Source of the DNA: Actinoplanes ianthinogenes
GTDB taxonomy: Bacteria; Actinomycetota; Actinomycetes; Mycobacteriales; Micromonosporaceae
NCBI RefSeq assembly: GCF_018324205.1
Contig: NZ_AP023356.1
Span: forward strand, 5,376,001 to 5,440,000
DNA length: 64,000 nucleotides
Direction of reading: 5' to 3'
Of this stretch, positions 1 to 8,700 are shown piece after piece. The notes under the pieces were generated by a model. The model was not told the origin of the DNA and made no database searches. It was given only the letters and a program-made list of their open reading frames with translations. The position numbers and the translations under genes are program-made. Position 1 is the stretch's first letter; every line of letters starts with the position of its first letter.

Positions 1-295
1 GCGCCTCCAGCAGCGCGAACTGCTCGGCGACCACGAACGGCATGTGGTTCGGCAGCATCACCCCGCCGGACCCGACCCTGATCCGCCGGGTCTGCGCCGC
101 GACCGCGCCGATCAGCACCGGCGGGGTGGTGGACGCCACCGCCGGCATGTTGTGGTGCTCGGCGACCCAGAACCGGGCGTAGCCCAGCTCGTCGGCCGCC
201 TGCGCGGTCGCGATGGTGCCGCGCAGTGCGTCGGCGCTGGTGTGCCCCTCGCTGACGGTGGCCAGGTCCAGCACGGAAAGCGGTACTCGGGTCAT
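1..295 (-). CDS. Luciferase-like (LLM class) flavin-dependent oxidoreductase, N-terminal part
   Basis: The ATG lies at the complement of 293-295 and the frame is open to the window edge, so only about 98 residues are visible and the C-terminus is missing. The start reads MTRVPLSVLDLATVSEG, followed by a helix with ADELGY, then RFWVAEHHNMP, then RIRVGSGGVMLPNHMP. This is the N-terminal half of the TIM barrel of bacterial-luciferase-like monooxygenases; the AEHH segment and the GSGGVML strand are typical of the family. Members use reduced FMN or F420, and the substrate cannot be read from sequence. The DUF1707 gene lies 9 bases upstream on the same strand, so the two may be cotranscribed. Confidence 0.85.
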   Translation of the reverse strand, partial: MTRVPLSVLDLATVSEGHTSADALRGTIATAQAADELGYARFWVAEHHNMPAVASTTPPVLIGAVAAQTRRIRVGSGGVMLPNHMPFVVAEQFALLEA

Positions 296-304
296 GCCCC
301 GAAA

Positions 305-781
305 TTACCTCCGGCGCTGCTGGTGGCGGATCACCTGCACGCCGACCGTGACGGCGGCCAGCGCCACGCCGGGCACCAGCATCCAGGCCGGCCACGGGTA
401 CACCCAGTCGTTCACGGTCTCCCGGACCAGGGCGTAGACCACCAGGTTCACCGCGGCGAGCGAGGCCCAGACGGTCCACAGCACCAGCAGCGCGACCGGC
501 ATCCGGCGAGCCGCGCGGCGTGCCTCGGCGCTCCGCCGGGCGTGCACCTCGGCCGCGCTCGTCCCGGGCCGCGGCAGATCCTGGACCAGGACCAGCAACT
601 CCGCGTACGTCCGGGCGGCGTAGGCGCCGGCGACGCGCTCGTCGTACTCGTGCAGGGAGAGCCGGCCCTCGTCGAGCGCGCCCTTGAGCTGATCGGCGAT
701 CTGCTGCCGGTCGGCGTCCGCCGCGCGCAGCGTCTCGACCTGCTCGGAGCGCCGGCCGGGGCCGGACACCTCTTTAGCCAT
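305..781 (-). CDS. DUF1707 (SHOCT-like) membrane protein
   Basis: The product has 158 residues. Residues 18-70 carry the DUF1707 signature: RAADADRQQIADQL, then DEGRLSLHEYDERV, then ARTYAEL. Two hydrophobic segments follow at about residues 95-115 and 130-150, and the C-terminus is basic (RHQQRRR). DUF1707 is an actinobacterial domain of unknown role, usually fused to membrane segments. The ATG at 781 is the first plausible start. A paralogue with the same domain order lies at 51631-52074. The downstream neighbour is the oxidoreductase gene at 1-295. Confidence 0.85.
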   Translation of the reverse strand: MAKEVSGPGRRSEQVETLRAADADRQQIADQLKGALDEGRLSLHEYDERVAGAYAARTYAELLVLVQDLPRPGTSAAEVHARRSAEARRAARRMPVALLVLWTVWASLAAVNLVVYALVRETVNDWVYPWPAWMLVPGVALAAVTVGVQVIRHQQRRR

Positions 782-836
782 GACCGCGCTCCTTCGGGTA
801 CGCCACCTCTGCGCGTCAGGCTATCCAAAGTGCACC

Positions 837-872
837 AAAAAAGGGTCGCGCCGAGCGAACCCGGCGCGACCC
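837..872 (-). terminator. Rho-independent terminator of the MFS gene
   Basis: Arms at 843-853 and 862-872 form an 11-bp GC-rich stem. Read on the minus strand, the stem is followed by a run of six T residues. It lies 22 bases beyond the MFS stop codon. Confidence 0.85.
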
Positions 873-893
873 CGCTTCCTCCCCAGGAAGTCG

Positions 894-2162
894 CTAGACC
901 GGCTCCGCGGCCAGGGCGCCGCTCAACCGCTCCGCCGCGTGCCGGTCGGCCCGGGCCATCGACCCCTCCGGGATCGCGGCGACCGCGGCGGCCAGCATCA
1001 GCACGACGGCCGCGAAGACGAACGACCACGGCAGCCCGCCCGGCTGGTCGACGATCACGCCGGCCAGCGCGCCGCCCGCGGCGCTGCCGGAGACCGACAC
1101 GGTCACCATCCAGGTGTACGCCTCGTTCAGCATCCCGGCCGGCGCGAGCCGGCCCACCAGGCTGGTCTCCACGGTCAGCGCCGGCGCGATGGTGGCGCCG
1201 CCGAGCACCAGGGCCACGCCCAGGTGAAGCGGGCTCGGCATGAACGCCAGCACCAGGAAGCTCAGCGCGACCGCGCCCAGCAGCCAGGCGAACTGCCGGG
1301 GCAGCGCCATGGCCGGCCGCCGGGTGCCGAACCAGATGCCGCCGATCGCCGAGCCGACACCCCACACGCCGAGCAGCACCCCGCCCAGCGCCTCGTCGCC
1401 ACCGTGCTGCGCGGCGTAGGCCGGCACGATCACCCCGGCCGCCCCGAACGCGACGCCGAGCGCGCTGACGCAGAGCAGCAGCGCCGGGAAGCCGCCGGCC
1501 CGCAGCGGACCGAGGCCCTTCGCCGCGTGGTCGGCGTGGTGCGCCCCGCGGTGCCGCATCACCGGCAGCCGGGAGACCCAGGTCGTCCCGACGAAGGTCG
1601 CCATCGCGGCGCTGACCAGCGCGGTCGCCGGATTCGTGGTCAGCACCAGCAGGGCCGAGACGAGCATCGGGCCGAGCACGAAGACCAGCTCGAACAGCGA
1701 GGTCTCGGCGGCCAGCGCGGCCGACCGCAGCCCCTGCCCGGCGCTGCCCGGCGCGGTCATGTCGTTCCAGGCGCGGCGGATCGCCGCGGTCAGCGGCGGA
1801 TAGGTCGCGCCGGCCGCGGCCGAGGCCGCGAAGATCCAGGTGAGCGCGTCCTCGCCGCCCCGGCTGGCCAGCAGCAGGGCGCCCAGCGCGAGCGGGTGCA
1901 GAATCGCGGTGGCGAGCAGGATCGGCGCCGGGCCGATCCGGTCGGCGAGCCGACCGGCGACCGGGCTCAGCGCCGCGCCGGCCAGGGCGTAGACGCCGCC
2001 GGCGAGTCCGGCGGACGCGTACCGCCCGGTGGCCTGCTCGACGAGCAGGAGCAGGCCGAGCGGGGTCATCCCGATGCCGAGCCGGGCCAGGATGCCGACT
2101 ATCAGCAGGGTCCGTCCGCCCGGGAGCTGCCACACGCCAAGGTACTGACGCAACGCGGTCAC
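894..2162 (-). CDS. MFS transporter
   Basis: The product has 422 residues and about twelve hydrophobic segments. A cytoplasmic loop after the second helix carries the MFS motif A core as AGRLADRIGPAP (about residues 68-79). A central basic loop (RHRGAHHADHAAKG, about residues 203-216) separates the two six-helix halves. The GTG start is preceded by GGAGG seven bases upstream, which supports it. The substrate is unknown; the family includes drug and small-molecule exporters. The gene has its own terminator downstream and appears monocistronic. Confidence 0.85.
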   Translation of the reverse strand: MTALRQYLGVWQLPGGRTLLIVGILARLGIGMTPLGLLLLVEQATGRYASAGLAGGVYALAGAALSPVAGRLADRIGPAPILLATAILHPLALGALLLASRGGEDALTWIFAASAAAGATYPPLTAAIRRAWNDMTAPGSAGQGLRSAALAAETSLFELVFVLGPMLVSALLVLTTNPATALVSAAMATFVGTTWVSRLPVMRHRGAHHADHAAKGLGPLRAGGFPALLLCVSALGVAFGAAGVIVPAYAAQHGGDEALGGVLLGVWGVGSAIGGIWFGTRRPAMALPRQFAWLLGAVALSFLVLAFMPSPLHLGVALVLGGATIAPALTVETSLVGRLAPAGMLNEAYTWMVTVSVSGSAAGGALAGVIVDQPGGLPWSFVFAAVVLMLAAAVAAIPEGSMARADRHAAERLSGALAAEPV

Positions 2163-2276
2163 AGGCGGAACCTCCAGGACTTGGTGTAACGGCCAACAAG
2201 GCTTTCGACGCTAACGCCGACACTGCCGGAACACACCTGAAACAGGTCCGCCTGTCATGCGGCTCACCATGACAGT

Positions 2277-2304
2277 GACGGCCGCGCCGATGGGCGCGGC
2301 CGTC
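2277..2304 (-). terminator. Hairpin terminator downstream of htpX
   Basis: Perfect 12-bp arms at 2277-2288 and 2293-2304 enclose a 4-base loop just past the htpX stop. There is no clear T-run on either strand, so it may instead act as an mRNA-stabilising hairpin. Confidence 0.6.
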
Positions 2305-2322
2305 AGTTTCCGGTACGGGAGA

Positions 2323-3210
2323 TCAGCGCACGTACGGCCGGGACGCCCCGCTGGTGAGCGCCGCCTGCTCGTGCAGCCGCCGCACCCGCTCCTGCATCGG
2401 CGGGTGGGTGGAGAACAGCGCCGAGACGCCACCGCCGCGGAACGGGTTGGCGATCATCAGGTGCGCGGTGCTGGTGAGCTGCCCGTCGGCCGGCAGCGGC
2501 ACCCGCTGCGTACCGTAATGAATCTTTTCGAGCGCGCTGGCCAGTGCCAGCGGGTCGCCGGTGAGGGTGGCGCCCGAGGCGTCCGCCTGGAACTCCCTGT
2601 TCCGGCTGATCGCCAGCTGGATGACCGACGCGGCCAGCGGGCCGAGGATCAGCATCAGCAGCAGCGACGCGGGGTTCGAGGAGTCCTCGTCGTCCGACCC
2701 GCCGAACGGCAGGAAGATCGCCAGCTGGGCGAACATCGTGATGATCCCGGCGAGCGCGCCCGCCACGCTGGAGATCAGGATGTCGCGGTTGTAGACGTGC
2801 GACAGCTCGTGGCCGATCACGCCGCGCAGCTCCCGCGTGTCCAGGATCCGGGTGATGCCGACCGTCACGGCGACCGCCGCGTGCTCCGGGTCCCGCCCGG
2901 TCGCGAAAGCGTTCGGCTGCATCGACGGCGAGACGTACAGCCGGGGCATCGGCTGCCCGGCCTGCTGGGCCAGCTCGCGCACGATCTGGTACAGCGCCGG
3001 GAACTCGGCCTCGCTGACCGGCTGGGCGCCCATCGCCCGTAGCGCGATCTTGTCCGAGTAGAAGTAGCTGACCGCGTTGGTGACCAGCGAGAAGATCACC
3101 GCGATGACCAGGCCGGTGCTCCCGCCGAGCCAGTAGCCCACGGCCAGGATCAGGCCGGTGAGCAGCCCGAGGAGGGCGGCCGTCTTGAGTCCGTTGTGAT
3201 GGGTGTGCAC
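2323..3210 (-). CDS. htpX: Membrane zinc metalloprotease HtpX
   Basis: HtpX is an integral membrane M48 protease that degrades misfolded membrane proteins. The product has 295 residues from a GTG. Two N-terminal hydrophobic segments (about 11-30 and 33-50) precede the zinc site HELSH (H134, E135, H138). Two more hydrophobic segments follow, then NREFQADASGA, whose Glu is the expected third zinc ligand. I prefer the GTG at 3210 because AAGGAG sits six bases upstream; the in-frame ATG at 3228 has no ribosome binding site. The N-terminus VHTHHNGLKTAALLG matches actinobacterial HtpX. Confidence 0.93.
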   Translation of the reverse strand: MHTHHNGLKTAALLGLLTGLILAVGYWLGGSTGLVIAVIFSLVTNAVSYFYSDKIALRAMGAQPVSEAEFPALYQIVRELAQQAGQPMPRLYVSPSMQPNAFATGRDPEHAAVAVTVGITRILDTRELRGVIGHELSHVYNRDILISSVAGALAGIITMFAQLAIFLPFGGSDDEDSSNPASLLLMLILGPLAASVIQLAISRNREFQADASGATLTGDPLALASALEKIHYGTQRVPLPADGQLTSTAHLMIANPFRGGGVSALFSTHPPMQERVRRLHEQAALTSGASRPYVR

Positions 3211-3329
3211 GTTCGACTCCTTCAGCATGCGGGCTCATGACCCACACTCCAGAGAACGCGAAAACCCTGCACGTTCATCCGTGAGAACGCTGTGAGTTAG
3301 CTGGATCGGGTGGTCCCCGGAAAACGAGA

Positions 3330-3359
3330 ACGGCCCCGGAGTCATGACTCCGGGGCCGT
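3330..3359 (-). terminator. Perfect 30-bp palindrome after tRNA-Tyr
   Basis: Bases 3330-3344 are the exact reverse complement of 3345-3359. The palindrome lies 12 bases past the 3' end of tRNA-Tyr and is followed on the minus strand by TCTCGTTTTCC. This fits a terminator for the tRNA transcript. Confidence 0.75.
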
Positions 3360-3371
3360 CCTGCCTGCCTG

Positions 3372-3452
3372 TGGCGGGTAGAGGATTCGAACCTCTGTAG
3401 CTTTCGCGACGGATTTACAGTCCGCTCCCATTGGCCGCTCGGGCAACCCGCC
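3372..3452 (-). tRNA. tRNA-Tyr (GTA)
   Basis: The minus strand folds as a class II tRNA. The acceptor stem is GGCGGGT/ACCCGCC with discriminator A. The anticodon loop CTGTAAA gives anticodon GTA. The variable arm is long, as expected for tRNA-Tyr in bacteria. The T arm contains GGTTCGAATCC. CCA is not encoded. Confidence 0.95.
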
Positions 3453-3599
3453 TGGGCAGCCACCACGCTTTCGCGCGGCAGCGGAGATGAGCATAGCCGT
3501 ACCGCAGGGCCGCCTCGCAACCGGGTACGGTCGGCATGTCGCCGGGTCAGCACGGCCCGAGGGCGGCATCGACAAGCATCCAGCCGCAGGAGTCTGATC

Positions 3600-4091
3600 A
3601 TGGCAGCCAACCCGTCGTTCGACATCGTCAGCAAGGTCGACCGGCAGGAGGTCGACAACGCTTTCCACCAGGCGGAGAAGGAGCTGAGCACCCGGTTCGA
3701 CTTCCGGGGCACCGGCACCGAGCTCGCCAAGTCGGGCGAGGCCTTCACCATCACGTCGGAGACCGAGGAGCGGGCCGCCGCCGCGCTCGACGTGTTCAAG
3801 GAGAAGCTGGTCAAGCGGAACATCTCGCTGAAGTCCCTGGACGCGGGGGAGCCCCGGCAGTCCGGCAAGACCTTCAAGATCGACCTCAAGGTGGTCGAGG
3901 GGATCGAGGCCGACAAGGCCAAGGCGATCAGCAAGAAGATCCGCGACGAGGGGCCGAAGGGCGTGCAGGCGCAGATCCAGGGCGACCAGCTCCGCGTCAC
4001 CGGCAAGAAGCGGGACGACCTCCAGGCCGTGATCGCCCTGCTCAAGGCGGAGGACTTCGGCGTCGCCCTCCAGTTCAACAATTACCGATAG
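3600..4091 (+). CDS. YajQ-family nucleotide-binding protein
   Basis: The product has 163 residues, the usual length of the family. It starts with ANPSFDIVSKVDRQEVDNA, which is diagnostic, and contains FDFRGTGTEL, GKTFKIDLKVVEGI and the C-terminal FGVALQFNNYR. YajQ proteins have two ferredoxin-like halves and bind nucleotides; some bind cyclic di-GMP. A GGDEF-EAL protein occurs at 15709-18237, but nothing links the two. The gene stands alone, divergent from tRNA-Tyr. Confidence 0.93.
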   Translation: MAANPSFDIVSKVDRQEVDNAFHQAEKELSTRFDFRGTGTELAKSGEAFTITSETEERAAAALDVFKEKLVKRNISLKSLDAGEPRQSGKTFKIDLKVVEGIEADKAKAISKKIRDEGPKGVQAQIQGDQLRVTGKKRDDLQAVIALLKAEDFGVALQFNNYR

Positions 4092-4098
4092 GGTGTTC

Positions 4099-4124
4099 GG
4101 CCGGTCCTGGCAGCAGGGCCGGCC
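4099..4124 (+). terminator. Hairpin after the YajQ gene
   Basis: Ten-base arms (4099-4108 and 4115-4124, one G-U pair) follow the stop by eight bases. There is no T-run, so factor-independent termination is uncertain. Confidence 0.45.
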
Positions 4125-4250
4125 AAGGGTGCTGACCTGGGTAAACGCCGTTGGTCATGGTCATCTTTGGTCAACGCTTTGGGACGTCTGACGGCCCAGA
4201 GTCGCCCCAGCGGCCCCGAGATCGTCGGATTCATGTCCTAGCCTTCGTCC

Positions 4251-5123
4251 GTGCGATCCCGCCCGCTACCGGAGCCAAGGACGCTGGCGCTCTCCTGGGC
4301 TGACTGGCTGCCGCTGAACGATCGGGTGGCCCGTCTCCGGGTACCGCGCGGCCCAGGGCTCTACCGCGTGAGGCGGGTGGGGGAGAGCACTCTGGCCTAC
4401 GTCGGGCAGAGTTCGGGGCTCCGTGGCCGGCTCAGCCAGCTTTGCGCCCTGTATGGCGACGAGATGCCGTACAACGACCCGCACACCGCCGCTCCCTGCC
4501 TCTGGGTGATGCGCACCGCGGAGGGCGCCGAGTTCGAGGTCTCAGTGGCTGAGCTCGCGGGGGATGTCCGGGAGCGCAAGCTCGCCGAGTGCGTCGTGGT
4601 GTCGGAGCACCGGGCGGAGTTCGGTCGCTCGCCGACGGCCAACTTCGGGCGCATGCCGGACGGTTGGATCAAGTCCACCGGCAACAACGCCGCGCTGGCG
4701 AAGTCCGGGCGCCGAGCTCGCGGGTATCAAGATCCCGCTGTCACTCGATCGCTGGATTATGCCCCGGTGCTCGACCTGGACCATGCCCCCACCGCCCCTG
4801 AGTGGGCCGGCCTCCCGTGGAGTCCTTGGCGCCCCGGGCTGATCGCCGAGCCGACTCTGGGCGTCTACCGAATCCGCAGCGCCGGGGAGCAGCACCTCGT
4901 GTACCTCGGACAGGGCCGGATCGGGGCTCGGCTGACCGCTCACGCGGCCAAGAGCCGCCTCGAAGACCACCGCCAGCGGGCCGCGTTCACCGGCGACCTC
5001 GAAAGCTCCTGGGCGGCCTTGCCGACCTGCACTGCGGCCCAGCTCCTGGAGGTCGAGTGCGACCTCATTGCCAGTCACGCCCTCTTCGCCGGCCTCGCAC
5101 CTGAGGCCCAGTTCTTCGGCTGA
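4251..5123 (+). CDS. Protein with two GIY-YIG-like domains
   Basis: The product has 290 residues and shows an internal duplication. The first half has GLYRVR, then YVGQSSGLRGRL, a Glu-bearing helix (AECVVVSEH) and PTANFGRM; these match the GIY, YIG, Arg, Glu and Asn landmarks of GIY-YIG nucleases. The second half has GVYRIR, YLGQGRIGARL and LLEVECDLIASH, but the terminal Asn position reads EAQFFG. The second half may therefore be inactive. The start is a GTG with a weak ribosome binding site, so a slightly later start is possible. I do not recognise the whole-protein family. DNA cleavage is inferred from motifs only. The gene opens an accessory stretch that includes the STAND NTPase. Confidence 0.6.
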   Translation: MRSRPLPEPRTLALSWADWLPLNDRVARLRVPRGPGLYRVRRVGESTLAYVGQSSGLRGRLSQLCALYGDEMPYNDPHTAAPCLWVMRTAEGAEFEVSVAELAGDVRERKLAECVVVSEHRAEFGRSPTANFGRMPDGWIKSTGNNAALAKSGRRARGYQDPAVTRSLDYAPVLDLDHAPTAPEWAGLPWSPWRPGLIAEPTLGVYRIRSAGEQHLVYLGQGRIGARLTAHAAKSRLEDHRQRAAFTGDLESSWAALPTCTAAQLLEVECDLIASHALFAGLAPEAQFFG

Positions 5124-5462
5124 AGTGTCCGCTGAGTCACAGGCAGCGCCCGGTTCAGATCCGGTGGCAAGTCGCGAAGCGGTGCGGCAGCGATCGCCGG
5201 AACCAGCATCGGAGATCAGCCAGAGGCGACGATCGTCATGGCCCTGAGCAGCGAACTGGCCGGCGCGCCGGCCGATGCCGACCGAAGGCCGAGAGAGGGA
5301 TTAGCGGCTACAGAACCTGGCACGGGTAAGCCGGATTCATCTTGGTAGATGGTGACTTTGGATACCTTTGTTTGCGCCACTTGGAAGAGCGTTTGCAAGG
5401 GCGAATCTAGCTAGTTAATGCAGTGAAACAGTCGGTCAGCCATTTGAAGCTGAAAAGATCGA
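5124..5462. other. Gap without a supported gene
   Basis: This stretch is lower in GC than its surroundings, with AT-rich runs around 5335-5450. I see no supported coding sequence. A 60-codon minus-strand frame at 5216-5398 lacks a ribosome binding site and recognisable content. Confidence 0.5.
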
Positions 5463-5489
5463 CCGGCCCGAGCTGGGGACTCGAGCCGG
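5463..5489 (-). terminator. Hairpin downstream of the 45-residue membrane ORF
   Basis: Ten-base arms with one mismatch (5463-5472 and 5480-5489) lie 16 bases past the stop of the small minus-strand ORF. This supports that ORF being a transcription unit. Confidence 0.5.
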
Positions 5490-5505
5490 CCGTGGACTGG
5501 CAGGG

Positions 5506-5643
5506 TCAGCGCCGGAGGAACATGCGGAGAAGCCGAAGGGCGCGGCGGCGCCGGCCCTCGTCCGGGGAGTAGAGATTGATGATCACTAGGGCCGTGACCG
5601 TGATGAGAAAGATCGCGGACGTCCACTCGACTGAGGTGCTCAT
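5506..5643 (-). CDS. Small single-pass membrane protein (45 aa)
   Basis: The predicted peptide starts MSTSVEWTSAIFLITVTAL. It has one hydrophobic helix (about residues 8-23) followed by a strongly basic tail with an RRRR run and a FLRR end. GGAGG lies immediately before the ATG, which is closer than ideal. A longer version starting near 5703 is possible. The basic tail would place the C-terminus in the cytoplasm. No family is recognised. The gene is divergent from the STAND NTPase gene, with 149 bases between the starts. Confidence 0.45.
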   Translation of the reverse strand: MSTSVEWTSAIFLITVTALVIINLYSPDEGRRRRALRLLRMFLRR

Positions 5644-5792
5644 GCCTCCAGCTTGGATCCCCGGGAGAGGGCGTTTACGCAGGTGGACAAACCTTTCCGT
5701 CATGATCCGTAGCTTTCTGATGACATACGAGTTCCACCATTGTGGATCGCTGTCCTTTACAAATGTTTACAGGGCTGCCAGGCTGACGCGCT

Positions 5793-8700
5793 GTGTCCAC
5801 TGCCGACCTAGGTGAGTTGAGGGCCTTCGTTCAGCGACTGCATCGCGACAACGGTGAGCCGAGCACGAGGGAGATCGCACGTCGACTCGATGGCGCAATC
5901 AGCCACACGACGGTTGCCAAGATCCTTAAATGTGACAAGCCACCTGGCTGGGAGCAGTTCGAGGGCGTGGTAGAGGCGCTCGGTGGTGATCCAGACGAAG
6001 CGCGTCAGGTCTGGGTGGCCTTCCGCGACGCCACTGCTCCGCTGTCTGAGGTGCAGTCCACCGCTACGGGATCACGGCGCAACACGCCGTGGATGATGCC
6101 AGCCCTGAACCGGCGCCCCATCGACCGCCCCGATCTCACAGCACAGATGCTGCGCGTGCTGACTAGCGGAACCGGAACGACGGTCGGCATCACCACTGCT
6201 GTCCACGGGGCTGGCGGATTCGGCAAGACAACCCTCACCTCTTACGTCTGCTCCCGGCCGGAGTTGCGAGAACTCTTCCCGGGCGGACTCCTTTGGATCA
6301 CGGTCGGGCAGGACAGACAAGGTCCCGACCTCGCTTCCGCTGTGAACGACCTTTGTGAGCAGCTCACCGGAGCTCGGCCTGCGTTCACTGATCCAGAGCA
6401 GGCGGGTCATCGCCTGGGCGAGTTGCTCGACGACGGGCCAGCGACCCTGCTTGTGGTTGATGACGTCTGGGACGACAACCAGCTCCGCCCGTTTCTGATC
6501 GGCGGACGGCGCTGTACAAGGCTGATTACGACGCGAATTCCCGGCCTGATCCCGGACGACGCCGAGTTCGTCCATGTCGACCAGATGGAGCAGCGTGAGT
6601 CCGAGACCCTCCTGGGTGCGGGGCTGCCGAAGCTTCCATCGCAGCAGGTACGGCGCCTCCTGGAGCTGACAGGTCGCTGGCCGCTGCTAATGGCTTTGCT
6701 CAACGGCACCCTGCGCCGAGCAGTGCGCGATGGCAATGACCTGTTGTCTGCGGTGAACTGGCTGGTCGGCCGACTCTCGACCGAGGGACCCGCTGCGCTC
6801 GACATTCGGGTGACCAAGGGCCGCGACCGTGCCGTGCATGCCACCGTGCAGGCAAGCGTGGCCATGCTGACCGAAGCCGACCGGGAGCGATACCGGGAAC
6901 TTGCGATTTTCAACGAGGACGTTGACGTCCCCTTAGAAGCCTTGGAGACTCTGTGGTCCTCGACGGGCCAGTACTCCGCGGTCGACAGCATGCGCCTGGT
7001 CGCCGATCTCGTCGACCTTTCTCTCGTCGCGGCATACCAGCAAGCCAGCCAGTCGATCCGTTTACACGACGTCCTCCGGCTGTACCTGCGCCACGAGGTC
7101 GGCGCCGAGCGTCTGCACGAACTCAACGCTCTCTTTCTGGACGCCAATCGCGCGCCCATGCTGGGCCGCTGGTGGTCTCTTCCAGAGAACGACTATCTGT
7201 GGCAGCACCTCACCTACCATTTGGAGGAGAGCGGCCAGACAGCCGAACTGAATGCACTGGTAACCGATCTACGATGGACTGTGGCCAAGAGCCAGCGGTA
7301 CGACGTCGCCGCTGTGGAGGCCGACCTGGCGCGCTCTGACACGCCGATGGCCGCTGAGCTCAAGGGCGCACTCGCCCGGGAAGCGCACGTGCTACAGCGG
7401 ATCACTCCCAAACACGCCTACCCCGCTGTCTTGATCAGCCGGCTGTCCGGCACTCCAGCTCTGGCTCAGATAGTTTCTGACTACGAATCGACCCTGTATC
7501 GAAGCCAGCCGTGGCTGGAGAATCGCTGGCCGCTGCCCGGGCAGAGTTCCGCGCTGATTCGTGTTTTCGCAGGCTCTGACCATGCCCTCACGGGTTGTTC
7601 CATATCACCAGATTCCGACGCTGCCTGGATCGCGACCACGGGCTTCGGCGAGACGGTGGACATCTGGAATCGCACCACGGGCCAACGCCTCTTCCAGCTC
7701 CGCGGTCACCAAGATGCAGTGACGAAATGTGCCTTCGCCCCCGATGGCCTAACGTTGCTCAGCGTCGGAGTGGACGGCACTGGACGTATCTGGGACGTAG
7801 TAACCCGCAAGCTCCGAACGACGTTGTCCGGCCACGCCGGTGCCGTCAACGGCTGCACCATCACGCCAGATGGTACCGAAGTCGTGACCTTCGGCGACGA
7901 TCGAACCGCACGCCGATGGCGGGCCGACGACGGCACCCTCCTATCCGTATTCGAGGATCATTCCGAGCGTTTGTTGGCCGGTGGAATCGCCCCGGACGGA
8001 TCGTGGATCGTGGCAACTGCCGCGGACGGCTCAGTTACCTGCTGGTCGGTCGCCAGCGGCGAGCGTCTGCACAAGATTCGCGCGCACATCGGAGGTGCCC
8101 TGGCATGTGCTGTGGCGCCAGACGGTTCTTGGTTCGCAACCGGCGGGGAAGATTCCGCCGTCCGGATTTGGGATACCGAGACATTCCGGATGCTTGCCGA
8201 ACTTCGTGATCATCAGGGCCGAGTCAACGCTGTGGCAGTGGACCCATCAGGTGAGGTCCTCGCGAGTTGCGGCGACGACCGAGCGGTCCGCCTATGGGAT
8301 CCGCACCACAGCCATCGACTGGCCGTGCTGTCTGGGCACAATTACTTCGTTTCCGACTGTACGTTTAGCCAAGATGGCACGTCTTTGCTCACGGCCAGCC
8401 GCGACAGGTCCGCACGCTTGTGGAAGCGAGGAGCTACCGAGACCGTGGCAGAGGCGAGCACTACGCGTCGGCGTCTCGTGGCCTGTGCCTCCGACATTCA
8501 TTCCGGCCGGGTGCTGACCGGTGGACGCGACGGGATGGTGCAGATTTGGGCAGCCTCCGGCGAGCTGCTGCATGAGGTCGCGGGGCATAAAGGTCCCATC
8601 ACCGCAGCTGCGGTGACAAGCGCTGGTGATATCGGTGCCACGGCTGGATGGGACGGGTCCGTCCGCCTCTGGGACATGCAGACCGGCAATGAGCGAGCCA

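Noticed and set aside
448..2223. A 591-codon minus-strand frame overlapping the MFS and DUF1707 genes
   Set aside because: It is out of frame with two well-supported genes and has Arg/Pro/Ala-rich shadow composition.
3372..3452. tRNA-Tyr as an attachment site of an integrated element
   Set aside because: No integrase gene and no second copy of the tRNA 3' end were seen in the adjacent accessory region.
5216..5398. A 60-codon minus-strand frame in the gap after the GIY-YIG-like gene
   Set aside because: No ribosome binding site, no hydrophobic or domain pattern, and random-looking composition.
5681..5689. A DnaA box (GGTGGACAA) near the STAND gene
   Set aside because: One mismatch to the box and no second box nearby.
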